Translations under genes and position numbers: made by a program
Notes under the pieces: model-generated
Seen by the model: only the letters and a program-made list of their open reading frames with translations
What the model was told of the DNA's origin: nothing
Database searches by the model: none
In this document: in pieces, positions 23,962 to 35,645 of the stretch
How the letters are laid out: every line of letters starts with the position of its first letter
How positions within the stretch are numbered: position 1 is the stretch's first letter
DNA from: Verpa conica
Taxonomy: Eukaryota > Ascomycota > Pezizomycetes > Pezizales > Morchellaceae
Direction of reading: 5' to 3'
DNA: 64,000 nt
Assembly: GCA_033030425.1 (NCBI GenBank)
Contig: JAUFSD010000024.1
Span: 992,001 to 1,056,000, forward strand

Positions 23962-26655
23962 GTGGGGGGGGGGTATGGAGCAAACTTTTTCATCCATTCA
24001 TTCATTCTTTCTTTTTCTTATGTTTTTTTCTTTTTTTCCCCTTTCTCTTTAATCTTAATCTCTGACCTAGTTCCCGGAATTTCTTTTCCTATCTAATTAT
24101 ATTGCATGTATGCTGATTAATAACATAAAATTGTCCCTATTTAAAAAAAATATATAGCAGCGTATATATATATGTAGGTCTAGGGGTACATACATTCAAG
24201 TGCAAGAAATTCCGTTACAAGTACACTTAGCTTTATGAGTGGTAATATGTATAAAAATTCTAAAGATCTAGGGTCAACCATCATGCAAGTGAGGAATCGA
24301 GAATTTTGAAATTTCTACACCCATTCCAATTTAATACTAATTCTGAAATCGAGACTAGAGCCAATAATCGGGATATTTATCTGATAGGGAAATAAAGCAG
24401 AAGCTTTTATACACCCTTAGCAATTAGCGTAGAAATCGATGGCTGAGTAGGCTGGTATCTCGCATTAAGCTTTGGTTAATTCGTCTACTTATGAAAATCA
24501 GTATCCCTGTCCTGATAAGCCATTAGAACCTGGAAGTACACCTTTTTTCCTCGATAGAGCGCATATCGAGTTCTGATATAGAATTCAGTGTAGTTTGATT
24601 AACCTACATATTGTGCGTCGTAGGACGTATATTAAGTGACGCGATATATTATGGGCATAAACGCCATGCAACTGCACAATATATCTAGGGGTAAAATTTA
24701 TTATAACTCAATGAAAGAAAGAAAAAATAGTTGTCACACAGGTCGGGAAGATTTGAGAACACTAAATGTGAGTTAAGTGGTGTGGGATCCCATTTCGCAC
24801 AGCTGATGGCCGGGAGCCAGCCACTTAGTCGATTCATCAAGTCGGTGACGTAGTTATATATAAAAAAGTGATACGTGTAGACCCCCTCGCGATCTCGGGC
24901 TGCCTACCCGACCTTCTAGAAGCAAGGGCAGGTATAAGAGTGGGGCTTGGTAAGTGTATATTCTGGTAACTGGGAAATGATGTTCAAATTGCCGCAAAGC
25001 ATGCTCTGCACCATAAGGGGTATATGTGCGTATGACTAAGACATTACGCCTTGCTGGTTATCGCGATTGCAAGAAGTTAGGGTTCGCCGGGCGGGGAAGG
25101 CGAACGAAACAGCCGGTGTGGGGCTGATTAAACTTGAATCCTTTGCCCATGAGCTGTCACGTCAGTCTAAACTCAAGACTATTGCCCATATATAATGAGT
25201 TGGTGTGATGTATGCAGATAATCGCAAGATCAACATATGAGCGCATAGAAGCAACGATGTGGCCAACAGAAATTTCGAGCGTACATCATATCATAAATTC
25301 AAGACACATCTACAGTCGTATAATATACCACTATACCTAAATACATATTCTACCTATACAAGTGCTGTAATAAAAATATGGAATCGCAAGCGAGATAAGT
25401 ATTCACATATCATATCCACCTTACAATCAAAGATGGATAAAGAGGCCTACCTGTTTGAACCGTTAATGCCTATTTAGATATGCTTCTATAGGCTAGGTCT
25501 CGTGATAAATTACTTCGGCGCGAGTGATGAATGGTGAGAGTATGCAGAGCTAAAGGCGAGTGAGACCAGATGATGAAATTCCGCCGTGAGACCAGCTAGA
25601 TATGCTATAGACTAGTGGTGGAGCTACCTTCGTCTATTATTATGGAAAGAATATCCAGAATGAACCCTAGTAATACGCCCCTTAAGCCATGATGGCGGAG
25701 GATGTCTTAGTTTAGGATCTTGGCATTAATTAACCAGTCGCTCAAGTAGCCGGTCTTACCCTAAGAAACGCTATCTGTAAGATATAAGATTGAGTAAAGA
25801 CTTAGGTTATAACTGGAAGTGCACTACCAACAAGGCATCTCCACTCGTGATCAATGGCAAAGGGGACACGGGTCTTCAGCGAGGTGGAGCTCCAAGTTTC
25901 ACCCAAGTACATCGACTACCAGCTCTTGGCCTAGCCCTTTACTATAGAACATGGGTTCTCCGGTTAAGTATGTGTACTGCAGCAATGCAGCCCCAGGTCT
26001 CAGGCCCAGCTCATGACTAAGGCTTTGCAAAGCATAGGAGCTCCACTCTCCTACATGGAAGTATGATTGAAGTCACTAGCCGTAGCAGTCATGTTACGTT
26101 ATGAATGTCTAATACTTCCTGAAGTTTACCTTCGGTGCCAGGATTGAAGGCATGGATCAAAATTCATAGACAGTAATTCGGGCTGGGCGTAAACCTAACC
26201 CCATTAGCCAATACTACTTCTCAGCCGCTAGATGTACCTCAACAAATGTATTGATGCATTCTTGTCTTCAAACATACCCCTAAGCTTCCAAATCGTAAAG
26301 CCAAAGAGGTGTATGGTAACTGATAACATAAATTTTAGTTGCTCTGTAATTAAAGGTTGTAGACACATGGGCTCCATGTACTTATGATTAATTTGTTCAT
26401 TCAAGGTTGTAGACAGTAAATATAAGCACTTGTATATCTCGTGCTAGATATAGTTTTAGGACCAAGTTTTACGAAATAACAAATTTATATATAGTTTTAG
26501 GTTAGATTAAAGAGCTAAAGTATTTATTATGTCATCGTCACTATTACTTCCCTCTTATGGACCACTACTGCCAGATTTATCACAACTAGCTTGGTATATA
26601 TATTGTGATATTTACAGCTTAAAAAGATACAGATCACGCAGTGATGATTTGATTT
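23962..26655. other. AT-rich gene desert with one tail insertion
   Basis: No supported gene. A short T/C-rich region follows the preceding gene (23980-24050). A 37-bp retroelement tail with duplications is at 26366-26402. Confidence 0.5.
26366..26402 (+). mobile_element. 37-bp retroelement tail insertion, subfamily B
   Basis: The 13-bp sequence AAGGTTGTAGACA occurs at 26353-26365 and 26403-26415 without mismatch. Between them lies CATGGGCTCCATGTACTTAT followed by GATTAATTTGTTCATTC. This is the reverse complement of the same terminal consensus, so here the tail (ATTC side) points right. It is the only copy in this orientation in the window. It shares the GGGCTC(C/T)ATGTACTTATG core with the copies at 35579 and 38501. 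Confidence 0.82.
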
Positions 26656-27851
26656 CTAGTCAAACCTAGCCTTATATACCTTGGCCCCCTTTATACCAGG
26701 AAGTGGAACATAGAAGACATCACCTGCATCTGGACTATGACCCTTTCCGACCTCCGGATCCATATGCACTAACTTTCCTGTTGTAATAACCAAACCCTCA
26801 CCAACAAAAGCTGGGCAAGCGACTTGCTTGCTTGTAGGGATCTCGATTATTCCCTTTACTTCCTTTGTTTTCGCGTCAAACCTGATTACCTTGTTACCGT
26901 TGAAGACCGCAACCCACAGGTCACCGTCCTCGGATATCGCAATCCCATCTGGTGCCCCTGGCCCGTGGACCTCAGGATCAAACTTGATGAACTCAGTCTC
27001 GTTAGTTGCTGACCCAGTTTCAGGGTCATAGTTGTATGAGAAGATGGTCCCAAGTCGAGTTTCGATGAAGTACATTATTGTGTTGTCGGGTGAAAAGGCA
27101 AATCCATTAGGGCCGGCAACAGGATGCTTTACGGAACGTAAGACCTTCTTTGTATCAGAGCAGAAAACCGATCCTTCGTTTTGAGGAACTCCAAGTCCGA
27201 AACTGTGCTGAGTTAGCAAGGGGGGGTGGTTCTGCGCTTTGGTAGTAAGAACATGGGGTACTACTGACCTCCTCATGGCTGCCGCCCAGTAGCGCCCCTT
27301 GACATCAACAGTACCGTCGTTGATTCTCATCAAGTCCTGCTTCTCTTGATCGTCGGGGTACAGTATGTTGTAGTAATCCAGCTTTCCAGTTTTGATATTC
27401 AATTTTGCGAATCCCTTTTTAGCGCCAACCGCCAGATGCTCTTTATCCTACAGATTACGGAGAATATTCAGCAATTAAGCAAGAGAGAAACTTATTTATT
27501 GATAGGGATGTAGAGTAGACCTACTCCTTCAATCAAAGCAAGACATCCAACATACTCGCCAACTTCAATCCGCTTTAAGCTCTCTTGTCCAACCTTGACA
27601 TCGAAGCTGTAAACAGCACCCCGGGGAATATCCGTAAACCAAGTAAGCCCGGTCTCTTCATCGTGTACAGGAGCTTCGGTAAGCCAGAAATCGTCCTGAT
27701 GCAGAATTGGCTTTCCAGCCGTAGCAATAACTGTAAATGATGGGGCCATTTTTTGTTGTGGAGGTATCGTTGTCAAGAGTGGAACTATCCAGTACACAGC
27801 GAAGACGGATATGAGTAAACTACCCACGAATTGAGAAAGAAGAGAAACCAT
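26656..27851 (-). CDS. SMP-30/gluconolactonase/LRE-like lactone hydrolase, 372 aa
   Basis: Members of this beta-propeller family hydrolyse sugar or aromatic lactones with one divalent metal. Exons 27851-27525 and 27447-26656 are joined by a 77-nt intron (GTAGGT donor, CTGTAG acceptor), giving CLALIEGDKEHLAVGAKKG in phase 0. The metal-site residues expected from SMP-30 are all present: Glu59 in FWLTEAPVHD, Asn152 in RINDGTVD, Asn223 in GPNGFAFSPDN and Asp276 in GAPDGIAIS. Residues 8-29 are hydrophobic (VGSLLISVFAVYWIVPLL), a signal anchor or signal peptide, so the enzyme is probably secreted or membrane-bound. The length fits family members with an N-terminal anchor. Substrate cannot be told from sequence. 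Confidence 0.88.
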
Positions 27852-29987
27852 GAGATTCTTGAATCTTATATAACGCGTGATTTTGAGATAATTAAGTATC
27901 CATGTATCCGGCTCATAATAGACCGAGCCGAATGCGGGGCCATTATCGCTGCCAGATTTAGGCTAAATGCAGCGGTGATCTTCGAGAAGCTGAAGGAATA
28001 GTTCTATATGCATAGAGCGCCGAGCAAACTAAATAGCATCCGCGCCGTCCAAATAAAGTCTGAACAGCAGCTAAAGTCTTGGATTTAGGGGAATCGCCAG
28101 AATTCATACCGAGTAATAGCTTTAGGTCGAAGCTGAGTGATGGTATACCTTAGCTACATTGTCCCACCGTATTCAGTGGTTCACTTGCGAGGGATATATA
28201 GTCAAGGAGGATTACTAGAGACGTACCTGGTGGACTCATATAGTATAACTCACTTGCGCATTTATCACATGTCCTCGTGCTAGGAGCATGTACACGTCAG
28301 GTGATCACGCGCGCAAGTAGATTCGTCTCGTAAATCCTAAAGAGTAGCCAAGGCTAGAGCGATCAATTGATTTAGGCTAATGATCCTACTTAATTATAAC
28401 CTACTATGAGGCTTCTAGGCTACATGTTTATTTGCCGAAGAATAAATGTTCTGGAATACCGTTCTGGGTTAGACAGGGCTGAGCCTTATGATCAATATAG
28501 CTATTACTCATAATTTTGAATCTTTTACTAGCTCGATAGACCAGATTAGCATAGTTATTAAACAGCTTAAACATATTGTTAGAATTAAAGGTAAGGAGTA
28601 GAAAAAGAGTTTCTCCGCTTAAGATAATTTACTCAGGAATATGCGTGTGGGTATATTATATGTGCATATACCCGTATCCGTCGACCACAGCTATAAGTGT
28701 GAAAGAGGCCCACTAATCTGGTAGTTAGCTTGTAGCTCATCTGTTAGTGGAAAACACATAAGAACAAGGCTAATTTAATTGAAAGTATGGCCTGTACGTA
28801 CCATGTATAGATGTACTCTATACATACCGCCAGGCACAAATACTGTTGATCGAATTTAATATTTTAATCGATGTGGTACTAGAATTATCATTGTTATAAT
28901 AATTACTAATTTAATTTGGGAGAGATGATTTGCAATCGGATGCTTGTCCCGCGCTAGGTGAGATACATTGTGGGAGAGCTAAGGGCAAGGTATAAGATAG
29001 ATGTCTTGGCGGGACTAGCCCGTCAGATATAACGCCTCCGGGCATGTAAAATAGAAAGAGTGCCTCCACAACATGTATGTTTTACGCTCAAACACTGAGC
29101 ACTAGTCTAAAACACTTGTGTATGCCAAGACGTCTAACCGGATATGGTAGAGCACAAAACTCGTGTATGCAACATCCACTTGAAACCAAATATGCATATC
29201 ATACTTCAGCCCAGTACAACCAACAAATAAGACGACAGCGGGCTTTATTGAGATGCCAAGAATCCTGCTCAACACGACACGACTTAAGGCGACACTTCTG
29301 AAGTAGACTACCTAAATATATTTTATCCCCAAGACACTACGATATACTCCAATACCCTCGAGGAAAAAACACCGTATGTATGAGCTCAGCCGATAGCTAT
29401 GTAGTTGCTGTAAAGTACCAGTGAAAATATGAAGCCCACTAGAATCAAAAGGGTGGTAAGAACATTAACAGCCACTAATTTAAATCCAATAATAAAAGGA
29501 TTTTCACTCGATTATGAGCCCATCGGTGGGGTATTGGTGTATGTGACACATCATAACATGCATATCTGAAAACGTAGTATTTCTTTTTGTGCCCTCCAAG
29601 ACATTCACGGATAGGTATATATTTCTCGATTCAATTGCCTTTCTCTCTTTCACTAAGATCGATCTCGAGCAACTACCCAGAAAACACTCTATTTAAAGCC
29701 AAGATATGCATGAAATACTCAAGATGGCGTTCCGAGCCTTTGCTCTTTGTTCCACGACAAGTGCCATCCCAAACGCTTACTCGGGGACTGGTATAGTTGA
29801 ACAAGAGCCATTTACTTCCCAAGATATCAATGTATCTGAAGAGTTTAGTGTCATATTAATGGTATGGACCATATTATAATAATACCAGTGTTTTCAAAAA
29901 ATAATCCCTCTTCACATATCCCAGAAGATGCATGAAATCTCCATAGAACCATTTACCAAAGACAAGATACTAAAGCCACACTATTAG
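27852..29987. other. AT-rich region with a decayed retroelement
   Basis: A LINE-like reverse transcriptase relic lies at about 28400-28600 (separate entry). The remainder has no supported gene. The 5' exon of the next plus-strand gene may lie in 29590-29980, but I cannot place it. Confidence 0.4.
28400..28600 (+). pseudogene. Decayed non-LTR reverse transcriptase fragment
   Basis: One plus frame around 28444-28520 reads NKCSGIPFWVRQG, stop, AL, stop, SI, stop, LLLIILNLL. This matches the reverse transcriptase pattern of an F-x-V-R-Q-G-x-x-L-S-x-x-LF block, with TGA, TGA and TAG where coding residues are expected. Such stops are what C-to-T decay gives. The neighbouring sequence is too eroded to name the clade. 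It could be the source family of the short tail insertions, but nothing here links the two. Confidence 0.4.
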
Positions 29988-30578
29988 TTCGATGAAGTAA
30001 TTACGGATGGAAACTACATCTGGCCCGAAGGCTACGGAAATCTCGACTGGTCTACCAATCATTACATCTTCAACCAATCTGAAAAGAATCTCTTTTCCCG
30101 AAACCACGCGAGCTCGCCTCCAAACCTCCTTTATGTGCAAGATTCATCCCATACTGGAGGCGCTGAGCCATACTTTAAGGTTCGCCAAAACTCACCCGCA
30201 CAGTCATTCGACCTTCATGGAATATCTATCCTCCCGTATACCGCTACCCCCAAATCACCAATCCTCTTCTCAATCCGTGGTTACCCTGCAAATGGTGGTG
30301 ATCCGTATATTAAATGGTATAAATGGACCTGGGACGCTCAACTCCAGTATCCCTGGGATGCGTACGTCGAAGGTATCGATTTTGTCAACAGGGTCGAGAT
30401 CTTTGTGGTTCCGGGAGCCGATATCACTAGCCCCGAAAGGCTCCCATATACCTTAGATAATATCAAGCTTACTTGGAGAAACCCCCCACCAAGCCCCACC
30501 GAACCTAAGCATGTGGGGAAAGAGGATATTGTAATAATTGAGAAGCATGAAGGCTTACATGGGCACAAGGGTTTATAA
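29988..30578 (+). CDS. Secreted-type beta-rich domain, 3' exon, 5' end unresolved
   Basis: An open frame from 29988 codes 196 residues starting FDEVITDGNYIWPEGYGNLD and ending GLHGHKGL. It begins straight after a splice-acceptor-like CACTATTAG, so an upstream exon with the start codon and a signal peptide is likely but not found. The pattern of an acidic opening, then GYGNLDW, a central HGISI block, WDAQLQYPWDAY, FVNRVEIFVV and a final LDNIKLTW resembles a widespread fungal extracellular protein pattern (FDD...GYxGLNW...DNL). That family is uncharacterised, and the assignment is from memory of the pattern. If the in-frame TAG just upstream is not removed by splicing, this is a broken gene. 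The internal Met at 30135 gives a 147-residue alternative. Confidence 0.45.
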   Translation, partial: FDEVITDGNYIWPEGYGNLDWSTNHYIFNQSEKNLFSRNHASSPPNLLYVQDSSHTGGAEPYFKVRQNSPAQSFDLHGISILPYTATPKSPILFSIRGYPANGGDPYIKWYKWTWDAQLQYPWDAYVEGIDFVNRVEIFVVPGADITSPERLPYTLDNIKLTWRNPPPSPTEPKHVGKEDIVIIEKHEGLHGHKGL

Positions 30579-31429
30579 AGTGCAGGTCTCTACTAAATGC
30601 TTTAGGTAAGTACTCAATATCAATTAATCCACTATGGTCTTTGACTATGATGCTAATTATGGAGGAGTTTAGTTCGCAAATTAAGCGCTTTCTTACTCGT
30701 GTTAGAACTAGAAGTTGTTTCTGGGAGAGATTTTCTGGAGCTTTATTATGATTTTCGTGCCAAGTTTTCATGGAGATAGATAAATGGTAGTTATATGCTT
30801 AAGAAAAGAAACAAGCAGCTTAAACTGTCAAATCATGGTTCATATCTCCCTCCTATTCAGTAAGCTATATATGCTGTTGCGGTATTCCTGGCCAGGCCTA
30901 GGGTCAATATATCCCACCCTAAAGTAAAAATAATACCCCGGTCAATCACGGTAGTATAACTATAATCATCTATTATTCTAAAGTGTTTGAAAATACTCTG
31001 GATCTTCTTATATTCAATGTTGATGAGGAACTAGGTGTCTACTTGCCTAAATAAATTGACATGATATACCCCGGTATAAGACTGAGCATTGAAAGGCCTA
31101 CTAATAGTAAGATATTCATATAGAGAGTCAAACGCTGGTCAACTCTAATACATTAGATTCTTTGAATTGTAGTACCCGCCCTCATAGAGTACTCTACTTA
31201 CGCTTATAAATAGTGCCAAGAAAGTGCCAAGATACAACAGGATCTCCTCTACCAGCTCTATAAAACACTAAAAACCAAAGGCCCCTGAAATGTAGCTATG
31301 TACACGGACTCCGAAATAGAAAGAACTACCAGATCTATCAGTCGCTAATTTACTTAGCTTAACTACCTAGCTTGATAGTGGCCGTAACAATGATAATTCA
31401 ATTTCCTCTTTTGCTATCAGATTACTCAG
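30579..31429. other. Intergenic, AT-rich
   Basis: Nothing recognised. Confidence 0.5.
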
Positions 31430-32480
31430 TGCTATATTGGTTCACCCATATAGCGAGCCCCTCCCTCGCTTCATTCACTTTTATCCCTAAATCCCTTACC
31501 TTCTTCGAGAGCTCTTGGTTTCTGTAAGTCGCCGTCAGACTGAACCTTGCTGACAGGTCACTTGTCGATTGCCTTTACTTCTACCACCTAGGGCCCCCCC
31601 TACTGCCTAGAGCTCTAGCCTAGCCCCTGATTTTTTGTAGGTTATTTCCAGGCTCACCTGAATGCTCTTTACCGGACACTTCCTCCATTGTGCCTACTGC
31701 TTGCAGCTTTAGGCCTCCCCTCAGTCGTCGGCTTCGTATGTCGCTACAAAGCTGAACCCGATTCATAGAGCATCTTGACGTTTCTTGCCGAGAAGCTCCC
31801 CTTCCTCAACCACCTGTAGCTCAGCTTCACTGCTTCCAACCGCTCTCGTTCCTGTATATTGTCAAGTTAAATCTAGCTGACAAGATACCTAGTGTCTTTT
31901 ACCAAATCAGGTCACGCTCACCTCTATTACTTGTAGTTCTAGTTTCTCCGCCTTCCTCAACTTTCCCTGCTCCCGATAGGTCGCTGCCGGGTCCCTCATG
32001 GCCGACAGAGTGTCTAGATTCCCCTTTCTAGGCACTCTCTCTCATCCATAATTCGCAGAACTTTCTCTGTCTCCTTTAACCATTCTTGCTTCCGGTACGC
32101 TGGTACCAGCTCGCCCATGACCATCAAGGCAATTAAATGCTCACTCTCACGAGTTCCAACACTAGAGGTTGCTATCCGGTTACGAGTAGTTTCCAGAGTT
32201 TGTAGATCCTCATTACTGAGCGCCTGACTTATTTTTCTCATAACCTAAAGCTCCAGCTCCTATCCATCGTCTGGCCATGCGTGTTTTTTGCGGGTTACTA
32301 TAGCTCTTGAAGTGCCTAGACTCTAGCTCCGACCGGGGTGTCCTCAGGCTCCTTCGCTGCTTGGAACTCCAATCTCTCCGCTTTCTTCCATTGCCCCTGT
32401 TTTCTGTAGCCCCCAGGTTATTCAAGATATTTGAACCACCAGGACCATAAACCTTATCCATTTTGTTCTTGCACACAATG
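31430..32480 (-). pseudogene. Decayed kinesin-light-chain-type tetratricopeptide repeat array
   Basis: On the minus strand the motif (A/T)xYR(N/K/E)Q recurs roughly every 115-126 nt, the 42-codon period of kinesin-light-chain TPRs. Recognisable units are LTATYRNQELSKK near 31520, VATYEA near 31735, TIYRNE near 31855, AATYREQ near 31975 and VPAYRKQEWLKETEKV near 32090, with further remnants near 32270 and 32398. The best-preserved stretch (32241-32014) reads SNEDLQTLETTRNRI and then LVPAYRKQEW. Frameshifts and stop codons separate the units, so there is no intact product. Such arrays usually end fungal NB-ARC/NACHT receptors; no nucleotide-binding domain is seen nearby, so only the repeat end survives or was duplicated. 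Confidence 0.65.
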
Positions 32481-35199
32481 TTGACATGTTACGTAACCCA
32501 CTCTTTGGGTTACCAGAGGGCTACCTAGCTGCAGGGCTTAAGTACCTAACCCATAAATATATATAAAAAGGAATTTCCTCCCTTGAGAGACCCAGGGTGC
32601 TGTAGGTCTGAGGCCAAAATGCTGTACTCCTTGAAAAACTACTATCGTGCCTTTATTAACCTTCTGTAAATATTCTTCTAAGATAGGGCTCTAGGCCCAG
32701 AGATGAACCAAAGAATAAATATTCAAATTCTGATCTAGCCGAGGTTCTTTACGCTGAATTAACCATGGAATACGAATAATTTACTATTTGGAGACCTGCT
32801 ATAAAAGATCAGTTTCCTGCAGAATTATGGTGCTTCATATCGCCCTAATCGTAGACACTGGAGCTGAACACAAGGCTATGTTAATTAATTGAGCTTGTAT
32901 GAACTTACCACTTCCTCCCAATTTCTTTCTATGACGTAGCATATTCTCTCAGATGGCCTCACTGAACACAATCAGTGCATAAGCAAGAAATCAGCAATCT
33001 CTTCATTCTTATTGCTTGAGGTAACAGCATGTTAGGTTCATGCTCAATGCCTGAAGCAGAGACTCTCCGGTGTTAAGTCTCTACTACCTTAATCCTGTTC
33101 AATTACAGTTAATCTGCCGGGACCTCCTCGGAGCCTTGCCGACCATTGAAGAAGTCCACGCCAAAACCTTCCGGAAGGCGTTGTCTCCGGCCGGTTTTTA
33201 TTCGGCCGTCCCACCGTGGCCGCGAATACCTCGGCACTAGTGGCGCTTATGACCACCGCCGAGAGTTTCAAGCCAGCATTCTAATCACGTTCTAGGCATG
33301 CTAATGGCCATCTCAGAGTCCATTGTAGTGAATAACAGGCTCTCAGAAATCCCGCTTTCTTTCTGAAATATCTTACATTACGGCGAAATAATAGATGATT
33401 TGTTGGATATCTCATAGAATAAATTTGTTATAAGATCTTCACCATTATGTGTATATCGCCCAAGCTGCTGCTTAAGCCGTTTAGGGTTTCCACTAGACGT
33501 CATCCATCCATTGATGGTGGGTACCCAAAAAGACAATGCCATAAGTGTAAATTGTAATGACCTAGGTGTTCAAGTTATCTTTCCAAAAGATAAGAGCCTA
33601 TGGATTCTATTTTAGTGTTTTTCACGATTCAACCCGCGGAAGTTGCGCTTTCTGCAATAACACCCTACAGTATGCGCAAGAAGGGCAATTTGACACTTGC
33701 CCGTCTAGACGCTGTGTAAGTATAGGTATCTCCATCTATTATTTAGCTTTTGATCTTTCAAGGCTGAAATCTGCAATTAAACCAATTGCATGATTGTATG
33801 GCGTCTGACAGCCTAGATTAGGGCCACGGGTTCTTGCATCATATCTGTACTCGTATACTTACGGCGTTTTTAGAACAGACGTCTATTGTGTACCATAAAA
33901 AACTGTGAAAGGCCTACAGCTTCAGATGGTATGCAATAGCAGTCCGCTCTACAAGCGCCACGAGACCACGAGCAGTTGAGGATACGCGCATCCGATGTTG
34001 CCCTACGAAGCTCGTCACAGAGTCGTAAAACCTGTTACCTGCTGTCCAACCGCCCACCAAATCTGTGCACGGCAAATCAAGCTAGGAGGTCTGTGCAAAA
34101 CCTTATCAGCCAAACATTCAATAAATAATATCAGAAACCACCCACTGAGAGTTTTGAACTTGAATGGATGTTGGGCTGAGGTACAGGTTGCCCGGTGGAA
34201 ACATGCAGCGGGAGCGGTAGAGTATGATTGGGGTTTAAATGATGGCTGGACTGAATTGGTGGGCATCTACATGACCAGCACATCTCCGCTTGATATTAAT
34301 AACGGAAAGGAGGGCGGGAGAGGACGGGTGATATTCAGGGGTGGGTTCTTGCAGTGGGTCGGCCGAGAATTACGCCTCCATGTAGTGACTATCCGTTGGC
34401 GAATATATGAGATGAGTTACAGGTGTAAGGAAACAAGATGTCTCGATCCAAACAGCGGATGAAACACAAAAATGCCCAGACTACGTGTCGGTGTTCGCTC
34501 AGCCTTATCACGTGATGTGTGCGTGAGACGCGTTGGTGATATATGTTAATTGTAGCATCTTGAAAGACCGCAGATCCCACGCATATACACGTACGTCTTA
34601 CTTTACACGTAGTTTACTGAAAGTTCATAGATCGTGATAGACAAGGCCCGATGCCGAGGTTTGTCTAAGGAGCCAGTTCATCGTGACCCAATATCTCCAT
34701 CCAACTGGGAGTTAAGGGCTAGAGATTACTTCACCTATCAAATTTCCTTGCACTTTATAGATTTACTTACACACTCTTCAGTGCGCGGGTACTGTTATTA
34801 CATGTGTTTTGCCTTGCGCCCTGAGTGACTAGTATTCAGCCTGACGTGACCCTCATTCTTCTAGCCTGATAGCACAATAAATAGATAAAAATTAAATTTT
34901 TATATTATCAATTCCAGAGACTAGAGGCTTAGATGTAGCCAAATTTATAAAAAATAAAAATCTATCTAATATTGTTGATTTAATTATAAATTGCAAATAT
35001 CATGTCTATGTGACTAGCTTCGATCATCTCACTTTACTAGTCTGTGATAGTAAAGAGCTTTATCTTTAGTGTATCTTATTTAGAAAGCCTAATAGAGATA
35101 TACTTGTGTGTATTTTATGTCATTAATTGTGTTTTGGAATATGCTTTTTTATTTGAGTTAATCATGGAATATCACTCGACATTTAACCTACCGTCTTGT

Positions 35200-35225
35200 G
35201 AATGAATGAATGAATTTATCATAAG
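35200..35225 (-). mobile_element. 26-bp retroelement tail insertion with 16-bp duplication
   Basis: The 16-bp sequence TAACCTACCGTCTTGT is present at 35184-35199 and 35226-35241, identical in both. The insert is three GAAT units, then GAATTTATCATAAG. It contains only the tail and the first dozen bases of the conserved core. This is the clearest case of the family: an exact target duplication around a fragment barely longer than the duplication itself. Confidence 0.85.
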
Positions 35226-35578
35226 TAACCTACCGTCTTGTTGCATTATTGGTATCGAATAGGTATAGTGCCGAATACAAGCAGGTTTTAGGTCTACTAT
35301 AATGTAGGAGGCTTCGACTCCAGGAGCATGGGAGACTCACTGCAGCGAGTCCTCCTAAGCCTTTAGTCTACTCTAGCCCTCTCTATATTACACATGTCCC
35401 ATGTAGAAAATAGGATATTGACAGTCTATTGATCTTCTGGGGGCGTATTAATGCTCTGTATCAAGCTACACATGTTATTTTACTGTCTTACCGAGGGGGG
35501 AAACTCGAGCTATCTAAAGGATCTGGAATACTAGCTACATATTTATATTTCACTACCGTTTATTAAGTACCGATCCGG

Positions 35579-35645
35579 TGAATGAATGAATTAATCATAA
35601 GTACATAGAGCCCAGGAGCTAAGGTACTCACACCACACAGCAAGG
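35579..35645 (-). mobile_element. Retroelement 3' fragment, subfamily B, duplication not found
   Basis: Begins GTGAATGAATGAATTAATCA, continues TAAGTACATAGAGCCCAGG and then AGCTAAGGTACTCACAC. The last part parallels GGTTATGGTACCCACAC in the 3869 copy, showing homology beyond the tail. I could not find a matching repeat of the left flank, so the far end is approximate. Confidence 0.6.

Noticed and set aside
23985..24020. CATTCATTCATTC run as another member of the tail family
   Set aside because: It lacks the ATGTACTTATGA core and any flanking duplication; it is a simple repeat in a 3' flank.
33089..33271. GC-richer 60-codon frame on the minus strand as a small gene
   Set aside because: No signal, intron or domain features; possibly an inserted or less-decayed patch but not supportable as a gene.
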